NCBI GenBank assembly: GCA_025464025.1
Contig: JAODBP010000213.1
Span: forward strand, 1 to 48,575
DNA from: Actinomycetes bacterium
GTDB taxonomy: Bacteria > Actinomycetota > Acidimicrobiia > Acidimicrobiales > CADCSY01
DNA: 48,575 nucleotides
Direction: 5' to 3'
A program made the position numbers and the translations under genes. Below, piece by piece: positions 15,925 to 23,916 of the stretch (its first letter is position 1; every line of letters starts with the position of its first letter). The notes beneath the pieces were generated by a model. That model was not told the origin of the DNA. It ran no database searches and worked only from the letters and a program-made list of their open reading frames with translations.

Positions 15925-15949
15925 CACGTGGCGGTACGGCGGCCACGTG
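15925..15949. repeat. Inverted repeat at the pstC1 transcription start
   Basis: Arms CACGTGGC and GCCACGTG (8 bp, perfect) with a 9-nt loop. It lies between the Pho array and the pstC1 ATG and encloses the -10 box. It may be an extra operator. Confidence 0.4.
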
Positions 15950-16007
15950 AGCGGTCGGTGGACGAAGGGTGAACGGCCGGCGAACTGTGCCTGGAAACGG
16001 CGCGAAA
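15931..16007 (-). promoter_or_regulatory. PhoP/RegX3-type promoter of pstCAB1 with six 11-bp units
   Basis: On the minus strand six 7-nt units repeat every 11 bp: TTTCGCG, TTCCAGG, GTTCGCC, GTTCACC, GTCCACC and GCTCACG (ending 15946). Exactly 9 nt later comes TACCGC (15936-15931) as -10. The three central units match the PHO-box consensus closely. Confidence 0.75.
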
Positions 16008-16029
16008 CGCTCGCCCGGCGCGGGCCCGC

Positions 16030-17310
16030 CTACCGCCAGCCGCGCAGGAGGCTCGACGCCCGGAGCTCGTGCCAGTCGCTGGTGTCGGTGTGGGTCTCGG
16101 GGCCGCCGCAGAGGTGGAGGCCCGGGTCCTTCACCTCGGGGATCGCCGGGGGCTTCTCGTTGGGGGCGCGGAAGTCGAGGGCCTCGGCCAGGTTGGTGGC
16201 GGCGGCGTCCCGGGCCGTGAGGGGCTTCAGGCCCCACCGCCACTCGACGAGCTTGAGGATCGACGAGTGGTCGAAGACCTGGTGGGCCACGGCCCGGCGA
16301 GGTGCGAACGGCGACACGAGGTACGCCGGGACCCGGAAGCCGGCCTGGCCGTGGTCCTCGGTGGCCGTGGGCCGGAAGGCGTCGGGGAACCGTGGCGGCC
16401 GGACGTGGTCGAAGAACCCGCCCCACTCGTCGTAGGTGATGACGAGCACGGTCGAGCTCCAGGCCGGGCTCTCGGTGACGGCCCGCACGATCCGTGACAG
16501 CAGGGCCTGGCCCCGGAGGATGTCGGCGTGGGGGTGGTCGTCGTTCGACCCGCCCTGGTCCTCGCCGATGAAGCTCGGGTCGAGGTAGCTGTAGGCGGGG
16601 AGGGTGCCGCGGGCGGCCTGGTCGAAGAACAGCTCGAGGGGGCGGGCGATCGGCAGGTGCTTCGGTCCCCAGAGAGCGAGGAACGGCACGTCGCTGAAGT
16701 AGTAGTTCGCCGGGATGCCGGCGGCGGCCAGGCGGTCCCAGATGGTGGGGAGCGTCGACATCGCCGTGGTGTTCGAGATCCGGTCGGTGGCGGCGGCGTG
16801 GGTGTAGAAGCGGTTCGGGTACGTCGGGCCGAGGATCGAGCAGAACCACCGGTCGCAGATGGTGAAGCCGTCGACCAGGGCGGCGTTGAGCGGGGTGTCG
16901 GCCCGCACGTAGTAGCCGAGGGCGAAGTCGTCGTTGTCGCCCTTGCGGAACCCGTCGCACCGACCGCCGGCGAGTTGGACCCGGCCGCCCTCGTAGGAGT
17001 GGTCGGGGTCGGCGAACCCGCAGCCCTGGCGGTCGGTGAGGTGGTGGGTCGGGTGGAGCACGCCCCGCTCGTCGGGGAAGCGGAGGCCGGCCTGGCGCCC
17101 GTCGGCGCCGGGCGCCCAGCCGAGGTAGTGGTCGAAGGAGCGGTTCTCCATGCACACCACGACGACGTGCTCGATGCCGCTGGCGGCGGGGCGGGGGAGC
17201 GCGGCGGCCGGCCGGCCCGACGCCAGCGGGGGCCGGAGGCCCCCCGCCGCGGCGAGGGCGCCGGTGGCCCCGGCGAGGGAGAGGAAGCGGCGGCGGCTCA
17301 GGTCGGTCAC
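16030..17310 (-). CDS. Tat-exported phosphoesterase (phospholipase C / acid phosphatase AcpA family)
   Basis: A 426-residue protein with a Tat signal: SRRRFLSLAG at residues 5-14, hydrophobic stretch and cleavage region. The catalytic core shows MENRSFDHYLG (family metal/nucleophile motif), DGFTICDRWFCSILGPTYPN, ISNTTAMSTLPTIWD, ITYDEWGGFFDHV and a C-terminal FDHSSILKLVEWRWG. Family members release phosphate from phospholipids or phosphate monoesters outside the cell. The GTG at 17310 gives the Tat motif its normal position; an upstream frame to 17508 would cross the Pho array and ppk. It lies beside pstC1 and shares the intergenic Pho array with ppk. The exact substrate is unknown. Confidence 0.88.
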   Translation of the reverse strand: MTDLSRRRFLSLAGATGALAAAGGLRPPLASGRPAAALPRPAASGIEHVVVVCMENRSFDHYLGWAPGADGRQAGLRFPDERGVLHPTHHLTDRQGCGFADPDHSYEGGRVQLAGGRCDGFRKGDNDDFALGYYVRADTPLNAALVDGFTICDRWFCSILGPTYPNRFYTHAAATDRISNTTAMSTLPTIWDRLAAAGIPANYYFSDVPFLALWGPKHLPIARPLELFFDQAARGTLPAYSYLDPSFIGEDQGGSNDDHPHADILRGQALLSRIVRAVTESPAWSSTVLVITYDEWGGFFDHVRPPRFPDAFRPTATEDHGQAGFRVPAYLVSPFAPRRAVAHQVFDHSSILKLVEWRWGLKPLTARDAAATNLAEALDFRAPNEKPPAIPEVKDPGLHLCGGPETHTDTSDWHELRASSLLRGWR

Positions 17311-17370
17311 GCCACTTCGGTTCCGCTCCGGCCCGGGTGGCACCTGCCGGGCGGAGCAAGGGTTCGCTCG

Positions 17371-17414
17371 GGCGTCACGTCGGTGAACGGCAGGTGGACG
17401 CCAGGTGAAACGTC
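17371..17414. promoter_or_regulatory. Pho-box array between phospholipase and ppk1
   Basis: Four units every 11 bp on the plus strand: GGCGTCA (17371), GGTGAAC (17382), GGTGGAC (17393) and GGTGAAA (17404). Read on the minus strand they are TTTCACC, GTCCACC, GTTCACC and TGACGCC, the orientation that fits the phospholipase gene. The -10 expected 9 nt further (CCTTGC) is poor. The array may serve ppk as well. Confidence 0.65.
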
Positions 17415-17460
17415 GCTCGGACGGCCGGGATGAGCCCGGGTCGACCCGGCGACGTCGGCG

Positions 17461-17466
17461 TAGCCT
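17461..17466 (+). promoter_or_regulatory. -10 box TAGCCT of ppk1
   Basis: TAGCCT lies 7 nt before the ppk1 ATG; leaderless-type start. It lies 46 nt from the last Pho unit, farther than in the pst promoters. Confidence 0.5.
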
Positions 17467-17473
17467 CGACGCC

Positions 17474-19588
17474 ATGGCTGCGCACCTCGAGACGCTGATC
17501 GAGGCCAACCACGCGTGCGACGAGTCCGTCCGCTACCTCAACCGCGAGCTGTCGTGGCTCGACTTCGACGCCCGCGTGCTGTCGCTGGCCGACGTGCACG
17601 ACACGCCCCTGCTCGAGCGGGCGAAGTTCCTCGCCATCTTCTGCCAGAACCTCGACGAGTTCTTCCAGGTGCGGGTCGCCGGCCTGAAGGACCAGGTGGC
17701 GGCCGGGCTCGGCGTGATGTCGGCCGACGGCCTGCGCCCCGAGGAGCAGCTGGCGGTGATCCGCGAGCGGGTCCTCGAGCTCGTCGGCCACGAGGAGCGC
17801 ATCTTCCTCGACGAGGTCGTGCCGACCCTGGCCGAGGCGGGCATCCGGCTGTGCGACTGGTCCGACCTCGACGCCGACGACCACGCCCACCTCGGGGAGG
17901 TGTTCGAGAGCCAGGTCTTCCCGGTGCTCACGCCGCTCGCCGTCGATCCGGGCCACCCGTTCCCGTACATCTCCAACCTGTCGCTCAACCTCGGCGTGCT
18001 CGTGCGCGATCCCCTCACCGGTGAGCGCCGCTTCGCCCGGGTGAAGGTGCCCGACCTGCTGCCCCGCTTCGTCGAGCTGCCCGACGGCGAGCGGTACCTG
18101 GCCCTCGAGCAGCTCATCGCCGAGAACCTGGGCGCGCTGTTCCCGGGCATGGACATCGTCGCCCACCACCCGTTCCGGGTGACGCGCAACGCCGACCTCA
18201 CGGTCGAGGAGGACGAGGCCGACGACCTGCTGGCCGCGGTCGAGATGGAGCTGCGCCGGCGACGCTTCGGCCGGGCCGTGCGGCTCGAGGTCGCCCGCGG
18301 CATCGACCCCGAGATCCTCACCCTGCTCGTGCGCGAGCTCGACCTGGCCGACGACGACGTCTACGAGCTGCTCGGCCCGCTCGACCTCGGCGGGCTCTGG
18401 GGGCTGGCCACGCTGCCCCGGGCCGACCTGCGCGACGAGCCGTTCCGCTCGGTCACCCAGGTGCGGCTGAGCGGCGTCGACGACGAGCCGGTCGACGTGT
18501 TCGCCCGCATCCGCGAGGGCGACATCCTCCTGCACCACCCGTACGACTCGTTCCGCACCTCGGTCACCGCGTTCATCCGCCAGGCCGCCGCCGACCCGAA
18601 CGTGCTCGCCATCAAGCAGACGCTGTACCGCACGTCGGCCGACAGCCCGATCGTGAGCGCCCTGCTCGACGCCATCGCCGCCGGCAAGCAGGTCGTGGCG
18701 CTGGTCGAGCTCAAGGCCCGGTTCGACGAGAAGGCCAACGTCACGTGGGCTCGAGCACTGGAAGAGGCGGGCGTCCACGTGGTCTACGGGCTGCTGGGAC
18801 TGAAGACGCACACCAAGACGGCGTTGGTGGTGCGCCAGGAGCCCGACGGCGTCCGCCGCTACTGCCACATCGGCACCGGCAACTACAACGAGCGGACGGC
18901 CCGCATCTACGAGGACCTCGGGCTGCTCACCTGCGACCCCCAGATCGGCGCGGATCTCTCGCAGCTCTTCAACTACCTCACCGGCTACGGCCGCCAGGAG
19001 CGGTTCCGCAAGCTGCTGGTGGCTCCCGGCGCCCTGCGGAGCCGGATCCTCGAGCTGATCGCGCGGGAGACGGCCGCCAGCGGGCGCATCACCATGAAGA
19101 TGAACAGCCTCGAGGACGTCGAGATGATCGACGCCCTCTACGAGGCATCCGGGGCCGGGGTGCAGATCGACCTGGTGGTGCGCGGCATCTGCTGCCTGCG
19201 GCCCGGCGTCCCGGGGCTGAGCGAGAACATCCGGGTGCGCTCGATCGTCGGGCGGTTCCTCGAGCACAGCCGCATCTACCACTTCGCCAACGGCGTCGGC
19301 CCCGGCCGGCCCGTCTACCTGATCGGCTCGGCCGACCTCATGCCCCGCAACCTCGACCGGCGGGTCGAGGCGCTGGTGCCGGTCGAGGAGCCGGCCCTCC
19401 AGGCCCGGCTCCAGCAGGTGCTCGACGTCGACCTGGCCGACGACGAGCTGGCCTGGATCCTCCAACCCGACGGGTCGTGGCACAAGGTCCCGCACACGAC
19501 CGGGCTCAACACCCACGTGACGCTCGAGCGGTTGGCGGCCGACCGGCTCGGCCCCCGCCAGCCCCGGGCCACCCGAAGGGCCTGGTAG
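17474..19588 (+). CDS. ppk: Polyphosphate kinase PPK1
   Basis: A 704-residue protein of normal PPK1 length. The N-terminal domain begins with RYLNRELSWLDFDARVL, and NLDEFFQVRVAGLKDQV follows. The phosphohistidine candidate is His465 in YCHIGTGNYNERTARIYEDL; the second conserved histidine is His598 in FLEHSRIYHF. It reversibly transfers the gamma-phosphate of ATP onto polyphosphate. The ATG at 17474 is supported by the TAGCCT box; earlier in-frame starts would lie inside the Pho array. The stop overlaps the GTG of the CYTH-CHAD gene (TAGTG), so polymer synthesis and handling are coupled. Confidence 0.96.
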   Translation: MAAHLETLIEANHACDESVRYLNRELSWLDFDARVLSLADVHDTPLLERAKFLAIFCQNLDEFFQVRVAGLKDQVAAGLGVMSADGLRPEEQLAVIRERVLELVGHEERIFLDEVVPTLAEAGIRLCDWSDLDADDHAHLGEVFESQVFPVLTPLAVDPGHPFPYISNLSLNLGVLVRDPLTGERRFARVKVPDLLPRFVELPDGERYLALEQLIAENLGALFPGMDIVAHHPFRVTRNADLTVEEDEADDLLAAVEMELRRRRFGRAVRLEVARGIDPEILTLLVRELDLADDDVYELLGPLDLGGLWGLATLPRADLRDEPFRSVTQVRLSGVDDEPVDVFARIREGDILLHHPYDSFRTSVTAFIRQAAADPNVLAIKQTLYRTSADSPIVSALLDAIAAGKQVVALVELKARFDEKANVTWARALEEAGVHVVYGLLGLKTHTKTALVVRQEPDGVRRYCHIGTGNYNERTARIYEDLGLLTCDPQIGADLSQLFNYLTGYGRQERFRKLLVAPGALRSRILELIARETAASGRITMKMNSLEDVEMIDALYEASGAGVQIDLVVRGICCLRPGVPGLSENIRVRSIVGRFLEHSRIYHFANGVGPGRPVYLIGSADLMPRNLDRRVEALVPVEEPALQARLQQVLDVDLADDELAWILQPDGSWHKVPHTTGLNTHVTLERLAADRLGPRQPRATRRAW

Positions 19589-21084
19589 TGCGGGAGACCG
19601 AGGTCAAGCTGGCGGTCTGGCCTGGCTTCGTGCTCCCGCCCCTCGACGACGTGGCCGAGGGCGTCCTCGCCGTGCCGGTGGGGGAGAAGCGCCAGGAGGC
19701 CGTCTACTACGACGCCCCCGACGTGCGCCTGGCCCGAGCCGGCATCACCTTGCGGCACCGCTCCGACGATGGGTGGACCTTGAAGCTCCCCGACGATGGC
19801 CCCGTGGTGGAGGGCGGCCTGAGCCGCACCGAGATCGTCGTGGCCGGCGATCCCCGCACGGTGCCGCCCGAGCTGCGGGCGCGCGTCGCGTCGCGGCTGC
19901 GGACCGCCGTGCTCGGGCCGGTCGCCCGGCTCCAGACGCTCCGGCGTCGCACCGACCTGGTCGACGCCGAGGGCACCGTGCTGGCCGAGGTCGTCGACGA
20001 CGAGGTGTCGGTGCTCGACGGTCGCCGGGTCGCGCTGCGGTTCCGTGAGGTCGAGGTCGAGCTGCGCGAGGGTGCGTCGACGGCGATGCTCGGCGAGGTG
20101 GTCTCCCGCCTCCGGGCCGCCGGCGCCGGCGCCCCCGACCCGACGCCGAAGGTGATGCGCGCCCTCGGCCCCCGGTCCCAGGCCGCGCCCGACCTCGTCG
20201 AGCGTCCGCTCCGGTCGAAGCCGACCGCGGCCCAGGTGCTCGCGGCCGGGTTGGGCAAGGCGGCCCGCCGGCTGGTCGAGCACGACCCGATCGTGCGGGA
20301 GGGCCTCGACGACGAAGGCGTCCACCAGGCCCGGGTGGCCACCCGCCGGATGCGGTCCGACCTGCGCACCTACGGCGAGCTGCTCGACGACTCGTGGTCG
20401 CAGCCGCTGCGCGACGAGCTGCAGTGGCTGGCCGCCGCCCTCGGCGAGGTGCGCGACGCCGACGTGCTCCACGCCCGGCTCGAGCGTCAGCTGGCCACCC
20501 TGCGCCGACCCGACCGGGTGGTGGGCGGGGGGCTGCTGGAGCTGCTGTCCGGGCAGCGGGCCGAGGCCCGGGCCGGGCTGCTGCAGGTGCTCGACAGCAC
20601 CCGGTACCTCGCCCTCCTCGACCTCGTGGTCGACGGTGCCGCGTCGCCGCGCACGCTGCCGGCGGCCGACGCCGCGGCCGTCGACGTGCTGCCCCGGTTG
20701 GTGCGCGGGCCGTGGGAGAAGCTGGAGAAGGCGGCGGTCCGGCTGCGGGCCGGCAGCGCGGACGAGGAGCTGCACGAGGTCCGCATCCGCGCCAAGCGTG
20801 CTCGGTACGCTGCCGACGTGGCGGCGCTGGTGATCGGCAAGCCTGCCCTGCGGCTGGCCGACGAGGTGGCGGGCCTGCAGGAGGTGCTCGGCGAGCACCA
20901 GGACGCCTGCGTGGCGCGCGACTGGCTGCGGCGGGCAGCGGTCGACGTCGAGGCGCCGGTCGCCTTCGTCGCCGGCGAGCTCGCGGCCCGACAGGACCAG
21001 GAAGCCGACGCTCGCCGAGAGGAGTGGCCGGCGGCATGGCGACGGGCGAGCAAGGGGAAGCTGCGGGCATGGCTGAAGCCCTGA
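19588..21084 (+). CDS. CYTH-CHAD domain protein (polyphosphate/triphosphate metabolism)
   Basis: A 498-residue fusion. The N-terminal CYTH domain (about 1-200) starts with the hallmark ETEVKLAV and contains ITLRHR, WTLKLP and acidic strands of a triphosphate tunnel metalloenzyme. The C-terminal CHAD domain (about 210-498) has the histidine/arginine helices VHQARVATRRMRSDLRTY and LHEVRIRAKRARYAADV. CHAD domains bind polyphosphate (family knowledge); CYTH domains hydrolyse triphosphates. The GTG start overlaps the ppk stop. It probably targets to, or trims, polyphosphate made by PPK1. The alternative of a thiamine triphosphatase-like role is less likely in this context. Confidence 0.9.
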   Translation: MRETEVKLAVWPGFVLPPLDDVAEGVLAVPVGEKRQEAVYYDAPDVRLARAGITLRHRSDDGWTLKLPDDGPVVEGGLSRTEIVVAGDPRTVPPELRARVASRLRTAVLGPVARLQTLRRRTDLVDAEGTVLAEVVDDEVSVLDGRRVALRFREVEVELREGASTAMLGEVVSRLRAAGAGAPDPTPKVMRALGPRSQAAPDLVERPLRSKPTAAQVLAAGLGKAARRLVEHDPIVREGLDDEGVHQARVATRRMRSDLRTYGELLDDSWSQPLRDELQWLAAALGEVRDADVLHARLERQLATLRRPDRVVGGGLLELLSGQRAEARAGLLQVLDSTRYLALLDLVVDGAASPRTLPAADAAAVDVLPRLVRGPWEKLEKAAVRLRAGSADEELHEVRIRAKRARYAADVAALVIGKPALRLADEVAGLQEVLGEHQDACVARDWLRRAAVDVEAPVAFVAGELAARQDQEADARREEWPAAWRRASKGKLRAWLKP

Positions 21085-21500
21085 GGGTCGACACCCCCCT
21101 GGTGCACGCCGGGGGCGGCGTGGTCTGGTGCACCGCGCCGACGGGTGAGGTCGAGGTGCTGGTGGTGCACCGACCCAAGTACGACGACTGGTCGCTGCCG
21201 AAGGGCAAGCGCGACCCGGGCGAGTCCGACGAGGACTGCGCCCTCCGCGAGGTCGAGGAGGAGACCGGGCTCCGGTGCACGCTCGGGCCGGAGCTGGCCC
21301 TCAGCGCCTACGTCGACCGCAAGGGCCGGCCCAAGGAGGTCCGGTGGTGGGTGATGACGGTCGTCTCCGGCTCGTTCACGCCGAACGAGGAGGTCGACGA
21401 GGCGCGCTGGCTGCCGGTCGACCGGGCGGCGTGGCTGCTGTCCTACGACCGTGATCGCGCCGTGCTCGACGCCTTCGTGACCGGGCCCGCCGACTCCTGA
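21069..21500 (+). CDS. NUDIX hydrolase (MutT-like)
   Basis: A 143-residue protein with a complete Nudix box, GKRDPGESDEDCAL then REVEEETGL, preceded by WSLPKGKR. This resembles the N-terminal half of mycobacterial MutT1, which is also encoded near ppk. MutT1 carries a C-terminal histidine-phosphatase domain; here that domain is absent and a stand-alone SixA-like phosphatase lies at 31947-32387. Likely substrates are oxidised nucleotides, Ap4A-type dinucleotides or other diphosphates. It overlaps the 3' end of the CYTH-CHAD gene by 16 bp; GGGGAAG precedes the ATG. Followed by a strong hairpin. Confidence 0.9.
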   Translation: MAEALRVDTPLVHAGGGVVWCTAPTGEVEVLVVHRPKYDDWSLPKGKRDPGESDEDCALREVEEETGLRCTLGPELALSAYVDRKGRPKEVRWWVMTVVSGSFTPNEEVDEARWLPVDRAAWLLSYDRDRAVLDAFVTGPADS

Positions 21501-21502
21501 TC

Positions 21503-21553
21503 CGAATGTGCGGTCTCACAGTCCGGGTTCCGGACGGTGAGACCGCCCATTCG
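21503..21553. terminator. Long hairpin ending the ppk-CYTH/CHAD-NUDIX unit
   Basis: Arms of 24 nt (21503-21526 and 21530-21553) with only two mismatches and a 3-nt loop (GTT). The inner part pairs CGGTCTCAC with GTGAGACCG and GTCCGG with CCGGAC. It starts 2 nt after the NUDIX stop; ATCCTTT follows rather than a clear T-run. A terminator is likely; a dispersed palindromic element is possible. Confidence 0.65.
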
Positions 21554-21591
21554 ATCCTTTCGTCGCCCATCGACCCCTTTGCCGGTGGCCT

Positions 21592-21701
21592 GTTCACCTG
21601 GAGGTCGTCGCGCGGACAGTGGTGGGCCACCAACTCTTGGCCCGTCGTTCACCCCTCGTTCACCTCGGAGCAGCCGGACGTCCACCACCCCCTGTTGTGA
21701 T
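21592..21701 (+). promoter_or_regulatory. PhoP/RegX3-type promoter of pstS2
   Basis: Perfect GTTCACC units at 21647 and 21658, then AGCAGCC (21669) and GTCCACC (21680-21686), all at 11-bp steps. Nine nt later TGTGAT (21696-21701) serves as -10. A further perfect GTTCACC at 21592 lies exactly five 11-bp steps upstream of the first unit, in phase. Confidence 0.75.
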
Positions 21702-21738
21702 GGCGGCGTCAACCGCTGACCAAGAGGAGAACCCCCCC

Positions 21739-22836
21739 GTGCGAGTTGCCCAGCGCCGTCTGATGCGCCTGCTTGCCGTCCTGCTCGCCCTGTCGTTCGT
21801 CGCCGCCGCCTGTGGGAGCGACGCCAAGAAGACCAACGCCTCGACCGACACGACGGACTCCACCGCCGCCGGCTCCGGCGCCGACCTCTCGTCGCTGTCC
21901 GGCACCATCAACGGCAGCGGCTCGAGCTTCGCCGATGGCCTGTACCAGCAGTGCATCAGCTCGATCGCCGACAAGGCCTCCGACCTCGTCGTGAACTACA
22001 ACCCGGTCGGCTCCGGCCAGGGCAAGAAGGACTTCGCGGCCAAGCTGAACGACTTCGCCGGCACCGACAGCCTGGTGAAGCCGGAGGAGGCGCCGGCCGG
22101 CAGCTACCTCTACTTCCCGACGGCCGCCGCCCCGATCACCGTCTCCTACAACCTCGACGGCGTCGACTCGCTGAGCCTCAGCGCCGAGACGCTGGCCGGC
22201 ATCTTCTCCGGGAAGATCGCCACCTGGGACGACGCCGCCATCAAGGCCGACAACGCCGACGCGACCCTCCCGTCGGACAAGATCGTGATCGTCCACCGGG
22301 CCGACGGCTCGGGCACGACCAGCGCCTTCACCAAGTACCTCACCAAGGCGGCCGGCGCGGCGTGGACCCTGGGCTCGGGTGACACGGTGCCGTGGCCGGC
22401 GAGCAGCCAGGCGGGCCAGAAGAACACCGGCGTGGCCCAGATCATCAAGGACACCAAGGGCGCCATCGGCTACGTCGACTTCGCCGACGCCAAGCTCTCC
22501 GAGCTGTCCTTCGCCAAGGTCAAGAACAAGGACGGCCAGTTCGTCGAGGCCAGCCTCGCCGCCGCCTCCTCGGCCCTGGCCGGTGCCACGGCCGCCGAGG
22601 ACCTGACCCTCGACGCCCTCGACGCTGCCGGCGCCGACGCCTACCCGATCACGGCCGTGACCTACATCCTGCTGCGGCCGACCTACGAGGCCGGCAAGGG
22701 TGAGGCCGTGAAGGGCTTCGTGAACTACGTCCTCACCGACTGCCAGGGCGAGGCGGCCGACGTCGACTACGCCAAGCTCCCCGACGACCTGGCCGCCAAG
22801 GCCATCGCCCAGCTCGACAAGGTGACCGTCGGCTGA
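21739..22836 (+). CDS. pstS: Phosphate-binding lipoprotein PstS2
   Basis: A 365-residue protein with a lipoprotein signal ending in the lipobox VAAAC (Cys25), so it is membrane-anchored, unlike PstS1. The mature part starts with a Ser/Thr/Asp-rich linker, followed by INGSGSSFADGLYQQCI, NYNPVGSGQGKKDF, DFAGTDSL and IVHRADGSGTTSAFTKYL, the phosphate-binding loops. The GTG at 21739 follows AAGAGGAGAA at good distance; an in-frame ATG lies at codon 9. It is the first gene of the plus-strand pst-phoU-regX3 cluster, under a Pho-type promoter. Confidence 0.94.
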   Translation: MRVAQRRLMRLLAVLLALSFVAAACGSDAKKTNASTDTTDSTAAGSGADLSSLSGTINGSGSSFADGLYQQCISSIADKASDLVVNYNPVGSGQGKKDFAAKLNDFAGTDSLVKPEEAPAGSYLYFPTAAAPITVSYNLDGVDSLSLSAETLAGIFSGKIATWDDAAIKADNADATLPSDKIVIVHRADGSGTTSAFTKYLTKAAGAAWTLGSGDTVPWPASSQAGQKNTGVAQIIKDTKGAIGYVDFADAKLSELSFAKVKNKDGQFVEASLAAASSALAGATAAEDLTLDALDAAGADAYPITAVTYILLRPTYEAGKGEAVKGFVNYVLTDCQGEAADVDYAKLPDDLAAKAIAQLDKVTVG

Positions 22837-22850
22837 TCCGCCACGCTGGG

Positions 22851-22880
22851 ACGGCACGCGAGCCCCGGCTCGCGTGCCGT
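22851..22880. terminator. Perfect 14-bp hairpin between pstS2 and pstC2
   Basis: Arms ACGGCACGCGAGCC and GGCTCGCGTGCCGT with a 2-nt loop. Its place directly after the binding-protein gene suggests partial termination or 3'-end protection, giving more PstS2 than permease. Confidence 0.65.
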
Positions 22881-22914
22881 CCTCTGGCTCTGGCCCCCGC
22901 CCCCGAGAGGATCC

Positions 22915-23916
22915 GTGACCGCACCCACCATCGAGCTCTCCGGACCCGGCGACGCGCTCACCGTTCGTGACCGCGGCGCCTACGGCGACCACCTGTTCCG
23001 GTGGCTCGCCCTCGGTGCCGGCCTGACCGTGCTGGCCATCCTTGCGCTCATCGCCTTCAGCACCACCAAGGAGGCGTGGCCGGCCCTGTCGCAGGCCAAG
23101 CTCGACTTCCTCACGTCCAAGACCTGGAACCCCAACGACGTCGACGGCACCGGGCCGCTGAAGCCCGAGTTCGGCGCCCTGGCGTTCATCTACGGCACCG
23201 CCGTGGTGTCGGCGCTCTCGCTGGTGCTGGCCGTGCCGCTCAGCCTCGGCATCGCCCTGTTCGTCACCGAGGTGGCGCCCCGCCGCCTCCGGGGCGCGGT
23301 CGTCACGCTGCTCGACCTGCTGGCCGCCATCCCCTCGGTCGTCTTCGGCCTCTGGGGCATCGCCGTGCTGGCGCCGAACATCACCGGCTTCTACGGCTGG
23401 CTCCACTCGGTGTTCGAGCCGATCCCGTTCCTGGGCGGTGTGTTCGGCCCCGACGCCAACGGCCGGAGCTTCATGACCGCCGGGATCATCCTCGGGATCA
23501 TGATCACGCCGATCGTCACGTCGATCATGCGCGAGGTGCTGCTCACCGTCCCCCGCACCGACCGCGACGGCGCCCTGGCGCTCGGCGCGACCCGGTGGGA
23601 GATGATCCGCGGCGTCGTGATCCCCCACAGCATCGGTGGCCTGACCGGCGGCGTGATGCTCGGCCTCGGGCGGGCCATGGGCGAGACCATCGCGGTGGCC
23701 CTGGTGATCGGGTCCTCGGGCCAGATCGTGAAGAACCTCTTCAAGTCGGGCGACGCCATGCCCGCCGTGATCGTCAACCAGTTCGGCGAGTCGTCGGGCG
23801 ACTTCCGCTCGGCGCTCATCGCCCTCGGCGTCGTGCTCTTCGCCATCACGATCATCGTCAACGTCGTCGCCCGGGCCGTGGTCGCCCGGGCCGAGCGCCG
23901 GCTGAAGGGGGCCTGA
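22915..23916 (+). CDS. pstC: Phosphate ABC transporter permease PstC2
   Basis: A 333-residue permease with six helices, [33 protein letters not shown], loop [20 protein letters not shown] and [14 protein letters not shown]. It is paralogous to PstC1. The GTG start is preceded by GAGAGG 4 nt upstream. It forms the channel with PstA2; its stop overlaps the pstA2 start (TGATG). Confidence 0.94.
   Translation: MTAPTIELSGPGDALTVRDRGAYGDHLFRWLALGAGLTVLAILALIAFSTTKEAWPALSQAKLDFLTSKTWNPNDVDGTGPLKPEFGALAFIYGTAVVSALSLVLAVPLSLGIALFVTEVAPRRLRGAVVTLLDLLAAIPSVVFGLWGIAVLAPNITGFYGWLHSVFEPIPFLGGVFGPDANGRSFMTAGIILGIMITPIVTSIMREVLLTVPRTDRDGALALGATRWEMIRGVVIPHSIGGLTGGVMLGLGRAMGETIAVALVIGSSGQIVKNLFKSGDAMPAVIVNQFGESSGDFRSALIALGVVLFAITIIVNVVARAVVARAERRLKGA

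Noticed and set aside
13856..17359. Minus-strand reading frame of 1167 codons spanning pstA1, pstC1 and the phospholipase
   Set aside because: Codons after the pstA1 GTG are genuine; upstream it is an Arg/Pro-rich out-of-frame reading of pstC1 and the phospholipase, each of which has its own well-supported frame.
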